DNA of 64,000 nt from Ligilactobacillus saerimneri DSM 16049 (GTDB lineage Bacteria > Bacillota > Bacilli > Lactobacillales > Lactobacillaceae): NCBI RefSeq assembly GCF_000423265.1, contig NZ_AUHQ01000009.1, positions 1-64,000 on the forward strand, given 5' to 3'. The notes below the pieces were generated by a model that saw only the letters and a list, made by a program, of their open reading frames with translations, searched no databases and was not told where the DNA came from. Below are positions 53,199-62,422 of the stretch, piece by piece (position 1 is the stretch's first letter; each line of letters starts with the position of its first letter). The position numbers were made by a program, and so were the translations under genes.

Positions 53199-53233
53199 TA
53201 AAAAAGACGTCCCTGAAAGCTATCAGTGACGTC
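53199..53233 (-). terminator. Terminator of the first acetyltransferase gene
   Basis: On the minus strand GACGTC...GACGTC with an inner CTGATAGCTTTCAG hairpin, followed by T6. Confidence 0.8.
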
Positions 53234-53241
53234 ACCGTTAA

Positions 53242-53814
53242 TTACAAATGTTTGATAAGTCTTGCAGGGTTCCCAGCATATAGAGTTTGCGGTGGAACAT
53301 CAGTGGTAACCACACTCCCCGCTGCGATAATAGCATTCTTTCCTAAGGTTACTCCCGCAGTAATTGTTGTATTTGCTCCAATCCAGACACCATCTTCAAC
53401 CGTAATGGATTTGGCAGTAACTAGACCTTGGTTACGTTCAGCTACTGCTTGCGGATAGACCAGCGTTTCAAAAATTGTTCGCGGAGCAATATTTATTTGA
53501 TTACCAAATGTAACTGGAGCATAATCGTTGACGATTACGTCATGATTGAAGAAGACTTCATCGCCAAAAGTGATATTGAAGCCACACGCACACCAAAAAT
53601 TGGATTCTACAAATGGATCCGTCCCTACGGTGGCTAATAACTGACGGAGTAAAGCATAATCATACTTACGGTTTAAGTTGATTTGTTGGTTATACTGTGC
53701 GCAAGCCTGATCAACTACCGCTTGCCACTGTAAGAGCTCTGGCGCCTGGCGCTTAAATTCTTTTTGATGTAAGATTTGTTGGGCAGCGTTCATTAATTTA
53801 TTATCGAACTTCAT
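53242..53814 (-). CDS. Maltose/galactoside O-acetyltransferase family, active-site His replaced
   Basis: 190 residues: helical Mac domain (about 1-50) and left-handed beta-helix hexapeptide repeats (about 75-185; VWIGANTTITAGVTLGKNAIIAAGSVVTTDVP), ending NPARLIKHL. The family transfers acetyl from acetyl-CoA to a sugar hydroxyl using a His in a T-x-x-HP motif; here the motif is TLVYP with Tyr120 (TAT at 53455-53457), so catalysis is doubtful. Start ATG 53814 follows GAGGTG; five upstream in-frame codons lack a site. Confidence 0.82.
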   Translation of the reverse strand: MKFDNKLMNAAQQILHQKEFKRQAPELLQWQAVVDQACAQYNQQINLNRKYDYALLRQLLATVGTDPFVESNFWCACGFNITFGDEVFFNHDVIVNDYAPVTFGNQINIAPRTIFETLVYPQAVAERNQGLVTAKSITVEDGVWIGANTTITAGVTLGKNAIIAAGSVVTTDVPPQTLYAGNPARLIKHL

Positions 53815-53862
53815 GTGAAAACACCTCATTCATTATTTTACGCTTTTAGTGGAGGGATTTAA

Positions 53863-54423
53863 ATGCAGAGATTAACAGCAGCAGAAATTGAACATGTCAA
53901 AGCTATCACTAATACTGGGGAACTGTACTACGATTACGATCCGTTGATTGAACAGGCACGAAACTATGCATATGCTGTCTGTCGGCAATTCAACCAAGCC
54001 TACTTGACCCAAGAACCCCATTATGAATGGTTACAGGCTTTATTTGCTACATGTGGCACTAATTTTACGGTTGGTTATGGGTTTATCACTGAATTTGGTT
54101 TTAATCTTCATATTGGCAACAATTTCCACGCCGGGAAAAATTTGAAGATTATTGATTGTAACCGCGTAGTAATCGGCGATAATGTTACTTTAGGTGATAA
54201 TGTAGGGATTTATACTTCTAATCATGCTTTTGATGCGGAAAAGCGTGCCCAACATTGGTGCAGTGAGTTGCCTATTACTATTGGTGACAACACCATCGTT
54301 GAAACGGGATGTACCATTGTTCCAGGAACAACGATCGGGGCGAACTGTTTAATAAAAGCTGGGAGCGTTGTGCGCGCTACTATTGCGGATAATACAATCG
54401 TTAGTGGAGTGCCGGCTCATTAA
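53863..54423 (+). CDS. Maltose/galactoside O-acetyltransferase family
   Basis: 186 residues: Mac domain (about 15-60) and hexapeptide-repeat beta helix (about 75-183). The catalytic His is present in YTSNHAFDAEKR. The chain stops at GVPAH, a few residues earlier than the usual GNPAKVIR-type end, so the last strand is short. GTGGAGGGA precedes the ATG. It is divergent from the paralogue with the missing His; the two may be regulated together. Acceptor sugar unknown. Confidence 0.87.
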   Translation: MQRLTAAEIEHVKAITNTGELYYDYDPLIEQARNYAYAVCRQFNQAYLTQEPHYEWLQALFATCGTNFTVGYGFITEFGFNLHIGNNFHAGKNLKIIDCNRVVIGDNVTLGDNVGIYTSNHAFDAEKRAQHWCSELPITIGDNTIVETGCTIVPGTTIGANCLIKAGSVVRATIADNTIVSGVPAH

Positions 54424-54461
54424 TTTAATAAACTTTGTGAAATCCTTCCGTAATTAAGAAC

Positions 54462-54500
54462 AAAACAGGAGACGACATTTTAATCGTCTCCTGTTTTTAT
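54462..54500. terminator. Bidirectional terminator
   Basis: AAAACAGGAGACGA pairs perfectly with TCGTCTCCTGTTTT, between the convergent acetyltransferase and permease genes. Confidence 0.85.
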
Positions 54501-54518
54501 ATCAAATATTGAATTAAC

Positions 54519-55955
54519 CTATGCTTCCTTTTTCATTTCTAATTTTCGTAAATATGGTAATAGGAAGCCTAGCACAATCAAGAAACCAACAGTTAAGAAA
54601 TTCATCAATAATTGGTGGTTAAAGGCATGGGTTCCCACGGCTGCATCTTGGGGGATGAAGCCCATCGTTGCACAAATGAAAGTAAAGATGAAGCACCACC
54701 AGCCAACAGCCAATGCTCCGCGCCGATTGCTGATATATACATAATCTGAATTGAACTCACCTTCATGCCAACGAATAGCTAAAAAGGCAACGAAGACTAA
54801 CGCAGTTTTATATGGCGAAACAATCCCGTTTAAGTTGAGTAACCAGTTATAAATAGCGTTGATATTTGGCAGTGTCCCACTCAAAAGTAACAATAACAAA
54901 CTAATGCCTGCAGTTAAAGTATAACTATGCACTGGACGACCATCTTTGTTTTTCTTAGTCAACCATGTCGGCATATATTTAGTTGCGGTATCGGATGCAA
55001 AAACACGCGAAGCAGCATCAATTAAGATCGCTAACTGTGCCAGCATGAAGAAAAGTTGCACAAACGCAAACAGGTACATCAAAGACTTGCCCAGGCCAAC
55101 TTGTTCGCCTAAAAGGTGGAACGCACGGTATGGTCCGTTCATCTTAAAGTCACTAGGGATATGGTTAGCATCAAAGAAAACTGACAAAGCCAAAGTCCCA
55201 AAGATAGTAATAAAACCTGTCATAATGGCCAAAAGCCACATTGCTTTAGGAAATTCTCGTTTAGGATTGCGCATCTTACTGATGTATGGTGCGGCCAATT
55301 CAGCACCAGACATAGCAAAGATTAGCAGGCCTGTGGTAGAAAAGTAGTGAAGGCTAAAGCTGGGCTTGAAGGCATGCAGGCTGAGATGTGTAGCTGGATG
55401 TGCTCCATGTGTCAATGCCCAAACGGTCATGAATACAAACAAGACCGAAATCAAGAACATAGCCCCGCCCCCGATAATCGAGAGAACTTCAAGTGAGTCC
55501 CGAAACAGATTTTCAAAAATAATAAAGAATAAAATGATCGCAAAAGTTAGCATCCCGAAGGTGAAAGTCGACATCCGCTGTCCCAAGCTATCATTACCCA
55601 AAATGATCCAGGATAGAGAAACAATTACCGAGTTGGATACATCAACAAGGTAGGGGATGGTTTGCGTCCAGTACATCCATGAAGTAATGTAACCAAAAAG
55701 ATCACTATGTGTTCCCCGTCTAATCCAGGATGCTAACCCACCATCTTGATTTTGAAAGGTTAATCCTAATTGCGTTGCGATCAGGGCGTAGGGGATGACA
55801 TAAGTAAACAGTAAGAAAATCCACGAAATAACTACTGATAATCCCTGATTTTGGAACGGATAAAAAATGTTTTCGAAACTAATAATCGTCACAAAATCAA
55901 GTAATGCAATAACAATCCAGTTCATGTAATGAGTATTTTGTTTTTCGTCTAACAT
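54519..55955 (-). CDS. APC-superfamily amino acid permease
   Basis: About 478 residues with 12 predicted membrane segments, in the APC fold. The N-terminal region is FENIFYPFQNQGLSVV, where the usual GSGIF of helix 1 is not preserved, and NQDGGLASWIRRG follows, as in glutamate/GABA-type transporters. Substrate not deducible. Start ATG 55955 follows AGGGAGA. The gene is divergent from the PTS operon. Confidence 0.82.
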   Translation of the reverse strand: MLDEKQNTHYMNWIVIALLDFVTIISFENIFYPFQNQGLSVVISWIFLLFTYVIPYALIATQLGLTFQNQDGGLASWIRRGTHSDLFGYITSWMYWTQTIPYLVDVSNSVIVSLSWIILGNDSLGQRMSTFTFGMLTFAIILFFIIFENLFRDSLEVLSIIGGGAMFLISVLFVFMTVWALTHGAHPATHLSLHAFKPSFSLHYFSTTGLLIFAMSGAELAAPYISKMRNPKREFPKAMWLLAIMTGFITIFGTLALSVFFDANHIPSDFKMNGPYRAFHLLGEQVGLGKSLMYLFAFVQLFFMLAQLAILIDAASRVFASDTATKYMPTWLTKKNKDGRPVHSYTLTAGISLLLLLLSGTLPNINAIYNWLLNLNGIVSPYKTALVFVAFLAIRWHEGEFNSDYVYISNRRGALAVGWWCFIFTFICATMGFIPQDAAVGTHAFNHQLLMNFLTVGFLIVLGFLLPYLRKLEMKKEA

Positions 55956-56147
55956 AAACAATCTCCCTTAAGTTTTTTATTTAATTGGCATAGTAACTGC
56001 CAATCGGAGATTTGTTATGAAGTTTCCGACAAATTGGAAACACAGTACCACCTGCCTTTAATTACAGCATAACTTATTTATTTTACCGTAAGACTGGCGT
56101 CCACGCCACATGTGGTAACGTTTTAAAAAATTATTTATTGTCATCTA

Positions 56148-56185
56148 AGAAAGCGTTTGCATATATTCCTATGAAAATATATAAT
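56148..56185 (+). promoter_or_regulatory. PTS promoter with overlapping cre site
   Basis: AGAAAGCGTTTGCA at 56148-56161 matches 12 of 14 positions of the CcpA cre consensus TGWAANCGNTNWCA. It overlaps a -35-like TTGCAT (56157-56162), which is 17 bases from TATAAT (56180-56185). That position predicts repression by CcpA when preferred sugars are present. A CCACATGTGG palindrome lies about 40 bases upstream. Confidence 0.65.
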
Positions 56186-56214
56186 AATATCGTTAACAAA
56201 AAGGGGGGATGAAA

Positions 56215-56637
56215 ATGAAATACCTAGTAGCAACACACGGAAAGCTAGCATCTGGTTTTCGTAGTTCCATCGACATCCTGACGGGGAAGGGTGCAAACTT
56301 GGCCACGATTGATGCTTATGTCGATGACTCAGATTATACGGAAAAGATCCAAGCTTTCATCGCCAGTGTTGCTGACGATGAACAAGCTTTGATTTTCACT
56401 GATTTATTTGGGGGCAGTGTTAATCAAAAAGTCGTTACGCAACTTGTGCCATTGGAGAAAGATAATATCTTTGTTATCTCTAACTCCAACCTAGCAATTA
56501 TTTTGTCATTGATGATGCTTCCTGAAGGAATGAAGCTGACACCGACAGTAATCAATAATACGATTGCAGAGTGTCAAGTTCAGCTTGTTGAAACAAGCCT
56601 TCCTGAAGACGAGCAAGATGATGACTTTTTTGCTTAA
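56215..56637 (+). CDS. PTS EIIA component, mannose family
   Basis: About 140 residues of the EIIA-Man fold. The phospho-accepting His8 is in VATHGKLA, and FTDLFGGSVNQ is the conserved active-site loop. It takes phosphate from HPr and passes it to EIIB. ATG 56209 touches the G6 ribosome site, so ATG 56215 with proper spacing is chosen. First of four PTS genes in the order A-B-C-D; the acidic tail (EDEQDDDFFA) is unusual but harmless. Confidence 0.92.
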   Translation: MKYLVATHGKLASGFRSSIDILTGKGANLATIDAYVDDSDYTEKIQAFIASVADDEQALIFTDLFGGSVNQKVVTQLVPLEKDNIFVISNSNLAIILSLMMLPEGMKLTPTVINNTIAECQVQLVETSLPEDEQDDDFFA

Positions 56638-56664
56638 TATATAGTAGTTATAGGGGGACTAAAT

Positions 56665-57162
56665 ATGTTAGCACAATTAAGAGTTGATGATCGTTTAATT
56701 CACGGTCAAGTCGCTGTTGTATGGACAAAAGAGTTAAATACACCATTACTGGTTGTTGCTAATGACAACGCCGCTAAAAATAAAGTTATGCAAATGACTT
56801 TAAAGATGGCTGTTCCAACAGGAACGAAACTGTTAATTCGTTCTGTTGATGATGCAATCAAGATCTTTAATGATCCGCGGGGAAAGGACAAACGGATCTT
56901 TGGTATCGTAAACAGTGTTTCTGACGCCAACAAGATTGCTCAAAATGTTCAAGACATTGAAGCAGTCAATGTTGCTAATGCTGGTCGTTTTGATAAATCT
57001 GATCCTAAGACTAAGACGATGGTCTTTTCTAGCGTTCAGCTAAATCCGGACGAACTGCAAGCAGCTAAGGAACTAGCTGCTCTGACTCGGGTAGAAACAT
57101 ATAACCAAGTTCTACCTAGCAACCAAAAGCAGAGTTTGGCATCAGCTTTAAAGAACAAATAA
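56665..57162 (+). CDS. PTS EIIB component, mannose/fructose/sorbose family
   Basis: 165 residues. The phosphorylated His13 lies in RVDDRLIHGQV, the EIIB-Man signature. It relays phosphate from EIIA to the sugar during transport through IIC/IID. TATAGGGGGAC precedes the ATG. Lies 27 bases after the EIIA gene. Confidence 0.93.
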   Translation: MLAQLRVDDRLIHGQVAVVWTKELNTPLLVVANDNAAKNKVMQMTLKMAVPTGTKLLIRSVDDAIKIFNDPRGKDKRIFGIVNSVSDANKIAQNVQDIEAVNVANAGRFDKSDPKTKTMVFSSVQLNPDELQAAKELAALTRVETYNQVLPSNQKQSLASALKNK

Positions 57163-57195
57163 ATCGCTATTAACTTTTAGGGGAGGTTAAAGTGT

Positions 57196-58011
57196 ATGTT
57201 AACTAACGCACTATTGGCTGCCTTGGCAGTCTTTATTTGTTTTGCTGGAAATTATCTGACAGGACAAAGTATGATGGAACGTCCATTAGTAGTTGGACTT
57301 GTAACCGGACTTTTAATGGGGGACATGCGTACCGGGATCTTAATGGGGGCTTCTCTAGAAGCCATCTTCCTGGGTAATGTCAACATTGGTGGTGTCATTG
57401 CGGCTGAACCAGTTACTGCATCCGTTATCTCAACAACGTTTGCAATTACATCTGGGGTCAGCACTAGCGCTGCCTTGACATTGGCTATTCCTGTTGGGAT
57501 GTTAGCCGCATTCGTGGTTATGTTCTTGAAAAACGTCTTCATGAACATCTTCGCACCAGTTTTAGATAAAATTGCTCGTGAAGGGAAAGAAAAGCAAATT
57601 GTTGCTCTTCACTATGGCACATGGATTATCTACTACGTAATCATTTCTTCAATTTCATTTATTGGTATTTATGCTGGAAGTGGTCCTGTTAACGAATTCG
57701 TTAAGACAATTCCACAAAACGTAATGAATGGTTTAAATGCCGCTGGGGGCTTATTGCCAGCCGTTGGGTTTGCAATGCTGATGAAGCTCTTGTGGGATAA
57801 CAAACTGGCTGTTTATTATCTTTTAGGTTTTATCTTAACTGCATATGTGAAATTACCAGCTGTTGCAGTAGCTGCCTTAGGGATTGTTATTTGTGTAGCT
57901 GTTGCACAAAGCGAAATTCGTTTCAACAAAATGGCTTCTGAAGGGGTAGCAGGTTCTGCTAATAAGACTGCTATGACTGCAGAAGAGGAAGAGGAGGACT
58001 TTTTCTCATGA
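57196..58011 (+). CDS. PTS EIIC component, mannose/fructose/sorbose family
   Basis: 271 residues, mostly membrane helices. The EIIC-Man signature includes GNYLTGQSMMERPLVVGLVTG and GASLEAIFLGNVNIGG. It forms the sugar pathway with IID. The C-terminus ends in an acidic run (EEEEEDFFS). GGGGAGGTTAAAG precedes the ATG; its last four bases overlap the IID start (ATGA). Confidence 0.93.
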   Translation: MLTNALLAALAVFICFAGNYLTGQSMMERPLVVGLVTGLLMGDMRTGILMGASLEAIFLGNVNIGGVIAAEPVTASVISTTFAITSGVSTSAALTLAIPVGMLAAFVVMFLKNVFMNIFAPVLDKIAREGKEKQIVALHYGTWIIYYVIISSISFIGIYAGSGPVNEFVKTIPQNVMNGLNAAGGLLPAVGFAMLMKLLWDNKLAVYYLLGFILTAYVKLPAVAVAALGIVICVAVAQSEIRFNKMASEGVAGSANKTAMTAEEEEEDFFS

Positions 58012-58838
58012 AATACACACAGAATTTAAGCCCAGATGAAAGAAAAATGATGCGGTCTGTCTTTTGGCGCTCATGGACAATGAATGCCAGCAGAACTGGG
58101 GCCACACAATACCACGCATTGGGAGTTATTTATACCTTACTTCCAGTAATTAACAAATTCTATAAGACAAAAGAAGATCGTGCTGAAGCAATCGTACGGC
58201 ACACTACCTGGTTTAACGCCACCATGCACATTAACAACTTCATTATGGGGTTAGTGGCATCGATGGAAAAAAAGAATAGTGAAGATCCAGATTTTGATAC
58301 TAGTTCTATTACTGCTGTTAAGGCTTCACTGATGGGACCATTGTCCGGGATTGGTGACTCATTCTTCTGGGGAATTCTTAGAGTTGTTGCTGCCGGAATT
58401 GGGATTTCATTAGCAAGCACTGGTTCACCGTTAGGTGCCATTGTATTCTTACTGTTATACAATATTCCAGCCTTTATTATTCATTATTATGCTTTATATG
58501 GTGGTTATTCAGTTGGTGCCAACTTCATTGAACGGATGTATGAATCTGGTGGGATGAAGATCTTGACCAAAGTTTCTAGTATCCTTGGTTTGATGATGAT
58601 GGGAAGTATGACAGCTTCTAATGTTAAGTTCCAAACTATCTTACAAGTATCCGTCAAAGGTAGCAAAGAAGCTATGAAGATTCAAACATACTTGGATCAG
58701 TTATTTATTGGCATTGTGCCTCTGGCAGTAACCTTAGTATCTTTCTGGTTAATTAGAAACAAGAAAGTCAACGTTAACTGGGTAATGCTAGGTATCATGG
58801 TACTGGGGATTATCCTTGGGATGTGCGGAATCTGCTAA
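58008..58838 (+). CDS. PTS EIID component, mannose/fructose/sorbose family
   Basis: 276 residues with the EIID start DERKMMRSVFWRSW, the internal SLMGPLSGIGDSFFWG motif and C-terminal helices. Needed with IIC for sugar entry. No sugar catabolic gene accompanies the operon, so the sugar is unknown; mannose, fructose, sorbose or amino sugars are all possible. Translation coupled to IIC by the ATGA overlap. Confidence 0.93.
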   Translation: MKYTQNLSPDERKMMRSVFWRSWTMNASRTGATQYHALGVIYTLLPVINKFYKTKEDRAEAIVRHTTWFNATMHINNFIMGLVASMEKKNSEDPDFDTSSITAVKASLMGPLSGIGDSFFWGILRVVAAGIGISLASTGSPLGAIVFLLLYNIPAFIIHYYALYGGYSVGANFIERMYESGGMKILTKVSSILGLMMMGSMTASNVKFQTILQVSVKGSKEAMKIQTYLDQLFIGIVPLAVTLVSFWLIRNKKVNVNWVMLGIMVLGIILGMCGIC

Positions 58839-58854
58839 TTGTATATACTTAATG

Positions 58855-58890
58855 TAGCAAGTGTTAATACACTTGCTATTTTTGTTTTTT
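58855..58890 (+). terminator. Terminator of the PTS operon
   Basis: TAGCAAGTGT-TAAT-ACACTTGCTA, perfect 10-bp stem, then TTTTTG. Confidence 0.88.
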
Positions 58891-59012
58891 AATTCCACTT
58901 TCGATAATACATATTATGTAAACTAGAGTGAAGAAAAATCACGTTCTCATTTTGGATTGCTCTTCCCTGATACCTATTCCTGATAAAAGTAATTCTTTTT
59001 TATCGCTCCATA

Positions 59013-59060
59013 TAAAAAGAACTTTACTTAGATCTGCACAAGCTAAGTAAAGTTCTTTGA
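59013..59060. terminator. Terminator of the phosphoesterase gene
   Basis: AAAGAACTTTACTTA pairs perfectly with TAAGTAAAGTTCTTT. The A-tract side gives a T tract on the minus strand, so it mainly serves the gene to the right. Confidence 0.8.
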
Positions 59061-59903
59061 TTATTTTTTCAACTGCGCCCGATATTTGTGAACATCATCT
59101 AAATATCCACGCTCATGGTTGATCTTGCGGAGCAAGTCATGATCATGGGTATGAACCACACCATTGTCCATCAAGTCCTGGTACAAATCCAGATATGGCA
59201 GATCAATCAACTGAGCTTGGTGCAATTCTGCTTGACGATCGTACCCAATCTTTCTAAAGGAAATATCATGCAGTCCCATTTCGTCAACTTCAATAAGTAA
59301 ATATTGAGCTCTTAAGTCGCGCTTTAATGCACGCCAACTGTTAAATGGTTCTCCAACAGAACCCGGATTCAATACTAGCTGTTCGCCCATCCCATAACGC
59401 ATAATTGGGTGATGAACATGCGCATAAATTGCAACATCAATCATTCGCTCTTTAAATAAGCTGTCAAAGCCCTTCTGATCAGCTGTGGGATATAGCGTCT
59501 GGTCGAAGTTCTTCCAGGGCAAATTGTGACTTAAACCGAACCGTAGCGATTCAATCGCAACATCCCGAGTCAAAGGCCAGTTTGCTATCGTAGCAAGTGC
59601 TCGCTTGGGAAGCCGTGGCGCAATAAATTGCGCCAGACGAGCCATGTAAACGTGTGATTCCCGGTCGATAGAAAGCTCGCCTTGGAACCCGCGCAATAAC
59701 AAATCATCCCAATTGCCACGAACGCAAACCTGCGGATCGAGGTCTTCAAAAAGCTCCCATAGGTCCTTGGTTCCAGGTCCAGGCATAAAAATATCCCCCA
59801 GAGACCAGCATTCATCAACATTTTGCTGCAAAATATCGTGATGGATGGCTTTGAATGCCGTCAGGTTCCCATGAACATCTGCAAAAACGGCAATTCGTTT
59901 CAT
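59061..59903 (-). CDS. Calcineurin-like metallophosphoesterase (YfcE/MJ0936-like)
   Basis: 280 residues with motifs in order: FADVHGN (Asp, His), LGDIFMPGP, RGNWDD (the usual His of GNHD is Trp, as in part of the YfcE group), the SHN motif in GLSHNLPW, and YAHVHHP with metal-binding His. It probably hydrolyses phosphodiesters with two metal ions; substrate unknown. It lies 24 bases after galE on the same strand, so both may share a transcript. Confidence 0.85.
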   Translation of the reverse strand: MKRIAVFADVHGNLTAFKAIHHDILQQNVDECWSLGDIFMPGPGTKDLWELFEDLDPQVCVRGNWDDLLLRGFQGELSIDRESHVYMARLAQFIAPRLPKRALATIANWPLTRDVAIESLRFGLSHNLPWKNFDQTLYPTADQKGFDSLFKERMIDVAIYAHVHHPIMRYGMGEQLVLNPGSVGEPFNSWRALKRDLRAQYLLIEVDEMGLHDISFRKIGYDRQAELHQAQLIDLPYLDLYQDLMDNGVVHTHDHDLLRKINHERGYLDDVHKYRAQLKK

Positions 59904-59927
59904 TAGTAGCCAACCCCCTTAGCTAAA

Positions 59928-60929
59928 TTAGTCTTGATAGCCGTTTGGGTGCTTGGAATGCCATGTCCATGCAGTTTGAATAATATCATGAACATTGTCA
60001 TATTTTGGCTTCCAGCCTAATACTTCCCGTGCTTTACTACTATCAGCCACTAAGATATCCGGATCGCCTGCCCGCCGTGCCGAAACATCAGCAGGAATTT
60101 CTTTTCCAGTAACCTTTCGCGCTTCCTCAAGAATTTGCTTGACAGAGAAACCGGTACTAGATCCTAAATTGAAAACATCGCTTGGATTACCAGCATCCAG
60201 ATACTTCATTGCTAAAATATGGGCATCCGCCAGATCCAAGATATGAACATAATCACGAACGTTAGTTCCGTCAGGAGTGTTATAATCATCACCAAAGATA
60301 TGGAAAGTATCACTTTGACCCAGAGCTACCCGTAAGATATTAGGGATCAAGTGTGTTTCATGAGTATGAGCTTCACCAATCAGACCTTCTGGATGAGCAC
60401 CACAGGCATTAAAATACCGGAGAGCAACAAATTTAATCCCATAAGCTTGGTCAACCCACCGCATAATTTTTTCCATCATTAGCTTGCTTTCGCCATATGG
60501 ATTGATAGGATCCTTACGATCTGCTTCTTCGATTGGTGTCTTTTCTGGATTACCATATGTAGCGGCCGTTGATGAAAAGACGATCTTGTTGACGTTAAAT
60601 TCCTTCATCACTTCCAGTAAAGCAATCACACCAATCACGTTGTTGTCAAAATACTTGAGTGGATCAGCCACTGATTCTGGCACGATTGAAAAAGCATCCA
60701 TATGGATTACTGTATCGACATTTGGTTCTTGGGTAAATACTTGTCGCATAAAATCACGGTCACGAGTATCACCTTCATAGAACCGGGCTGGTTCCATTAC
60801 GGCTTGTCTGTGGCCCGTTGAAAGGTTATCAACAACTACAACATCATAACCCTGTTGAATCAAATCATATACCATGTGGGAACCGATATAGCCGGCTCCA
60901 CCAGCAACCATAATTGTTTTCTTTGTCAT
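59928..60929 (-). CDS. galE: UDP-glucose 4-epimerase
   Basis: About 333 residues of the extended SDR family. NAD+-binding GGAGYIGSH is at the N-terminus; the catalytic pair is Tyr and Lys of [12 protein letters not shown], with the active-site Ser/Thr in FSSTAATYG. It interconverts UDP-glucose and UDP-galactose for the Leloir pathway and for wall polysaccharide precursors. An in-frame start at 60947 overlaps GGGGAGGA, the ribosome site that serves ATG 60929. No galK/galT beside it. Confidence 0.94.
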   Translation of the reverse strand: MTKKTIMVAGGAGYIGSHMVYDLIQQGYDVVVVDNLSTGHRQAVMEPARFYEGDTRDRDFMRQVFTQEPNVDTVIHMDAFSIVPESVADPLKYFDNNVIGVIALLEVMKEFNVNKIVFSSTAATYGNPEKTPIEEADRKDPINPYGESKLMMEKIMRWVDQAYGIKFVALRYFNACGAHPEGLIGEAHTHETHLIPNILRVALGQSDTFHIFGDDYNTPDGTNVRDYVHILDLADAHILAMKYLDAGNPSDVFNLGSSTGFSVKQILEEARKVTGKEIPADVSARRAGDPDILVADSSKAREVLGWKPKYDNVHDIIQTAWTWHSKHPNGYQD

Positions 60930-61014
60930 AGAGACAATCCTCCCCAACTAAGTGGTTAATTTTAATTAATTCTATTTAAGTATAGCATGGAATGTAGCTA
61001 TGATTACGCTTTAT

Positions 61015-61956
61015 TTAGTCCTGATGGCGTAACTTACCTCTAAAATCAGCCAAAGTAGTGTAGCCTTTAGCTGCCATGATGTCCTGCAACTCTTTAGTTA
61101 ACCGTTCAAAGACCTGTGGGCCCTCCTTAGCCAATTCTGTCCCCACTTGGACCATCGAAGCACCACATAAAATGTGTTCAAAAACATCCCGTCCAGAAGT
61201 GATCCCGCCGGTACCGATGATTTGAATTTCAGGCTTGAGCCGTTGGTAAAAGGCATGGACGTTTGCCAAGGCTGTTGGTTTGACGTATTCGCCCCCAATT
61301 CCCCCAAAACCATTTTTAGGTTTGATAACAACTTCTTCTTTTTCATCATCGATATACAAACCGTTACCAATACTATTGATACTATTGATATAAGCTAGCG
61401 GATACTTGTTTAAGATAGCTGCCATTTGGTCAAAGTGCACCAAGTCAAAGTATGGTGGCAACTTAACTCCTAATGGACCATCATATTCAGCAAATACAGC
61501 CGCTAAGATTTGGTCAACAGTTTCGAAATCATATCCAATTTGTGGCTTCCCTGGAACGTTAGGGCAAGACAAGTTAAGTTCAACAATTCCGTTAAACTCA
61601 GAGTCTTTAATCTTACGTAATAACGTTTGATCTTGTTCAATGCTAAACCCAGTACACGATAAGAAATATGTTTTGCCAGGGTTTTTCTTTTGAAAAGCCG
61701 CTACTACATCTAGGTAATAATCAATCCCATGGTTGGGTAACCCCATAGAGTTGATACTTCCCAGAGCCGTCTCATAATAGCGCGGTTCAGGGTTGCCGGG
61801 ACGGGATACCAGTGTCCCCGACTTAGTGACAAAAGTCCCAGCAGCAGAGTCATCAATCGCTGTCAGTTCTGCTTCATCCATACACCAGACACCAGCAGCA
61901 TTCATCATACAATTAGAAAAGGAACGGTTAGCTAATTTAGTTGCAGTAGAAATCAT
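61015..61956 (-). CDS. pyrD: Dihydroorotate dehydrogenase, class 1A (fumarate)
   Basis: 313 residues starting at [13 protein letters not shown] behind AAAGGAGAG; a longer frame begins at 62016 without support. Catalytic Cys131 is in [17 protein letters not shown], typical of the lactococcal PyrDA type that uses fumarate. FMN-binding elements AAGVWC, VTKSGT and [10 protein letters not shown] are present. It oxidises dihydroorotate to orotate in UMP synthesis. It stands apart from other pyr genes and has no visible PyrR attenuator. Confidence 0.95.
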   Translation of the reverse strand: MISTATKLANRSFSNCMMNAAGVWCMDEAELTAIDDSAAGTFVTKSGTLVSRPGNPEPRYYETALGSINSMGLPNHGIDYYLDVVAAFQKKNPGKTYFLSCTGFSIEQDQTLLRKIKDSEFNGIVELNLSCPNVPGKPQIGYDFETVDQILAAVFAEYDGPLGVKLPPYFDLVHFDQMAAILNKYPLAYINSINSIGNGLYIDDEKEEVVIKPKNGFGGIGGEYVKPTALANVHAFYQRLKPEIQIIGTGGITSGRDVFEHILCGASMVQVGTELAKEGPQVFERLTKELQDIMAAKGYTTLADFRGKLRHQD

Positions 61957-62034
61957 CACAAACTCTCCTTTGAAATGGTCTTTCATCATTATAGCAGAAG
62001 ACTTCGACAATACCATGGAATATAGCAGATAACA

Positions 62035-62274
62035 TTAGATAAATGGTCCGCGATCAAACATAGCCACTCCAAGGTCATCGACAAAGATGTATCCTGGCCA
62101 GCCGATGATCATACCATAATTTTCCGGATTTTCTGCATGCCAACGGTAAGCGTTGTCGTGTTTACCTCTACCAGCATAACTTCCCAACTCAAGCCCATTC
62201 TCACGAGCAAATTTTTTAGCAATCTTTCTCGCTTGCTTGTAGTCAATGTCCATATATAAAGGCTCTTTTTCCAT
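62035..62274 (-). CDS. Small conserved-looking hypothetical protein (79 aa)
   Basis: 79 residues, probably one alpha/beta unit: a basic helix (DYKQARKIAKKFARENGL), then YRWHAENPENYGMIIGWPGYIFVDD, rich in aromatic residues, and the end MFDRGPFI. TAGGGAGA precedes the ATG. No family recognised and no membrane segment. Soluble cytoplasmic protein by composition. Confidence 0.65.
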   Translation of the reverse strand: MEKEPLYMDIDYKQARKIAKKFARENGLELGSYAGRGKHDNAYRWHAENPENYGMIIGWPGYIFVDDLGVAMFDRGPFI

Positions 62275-62372
62275 ATGTCTCCCTACCTTTTAAAACAATG
62301 CTATCTAAAACGTTTTCACTCAAATATTATCACACCCCAAAAGGCACTTAGGACTATTATTTGCCCTCAATA

Positions 62373-62411
62373 CAAAAAGAGTAACTCGGCATGAAACCAA
62401 GTTACTCTTAG
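62373..62411 (-). terminator. Terminator of murI
   Basis: On the minus strand AGAGTAACT...AGTTACTCT followed by T5, just after the murI stop. The gap 62275-62372 shows no gene. Confidence 0.8.
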
Positions 62412-62422
62412 AATAATGATAA

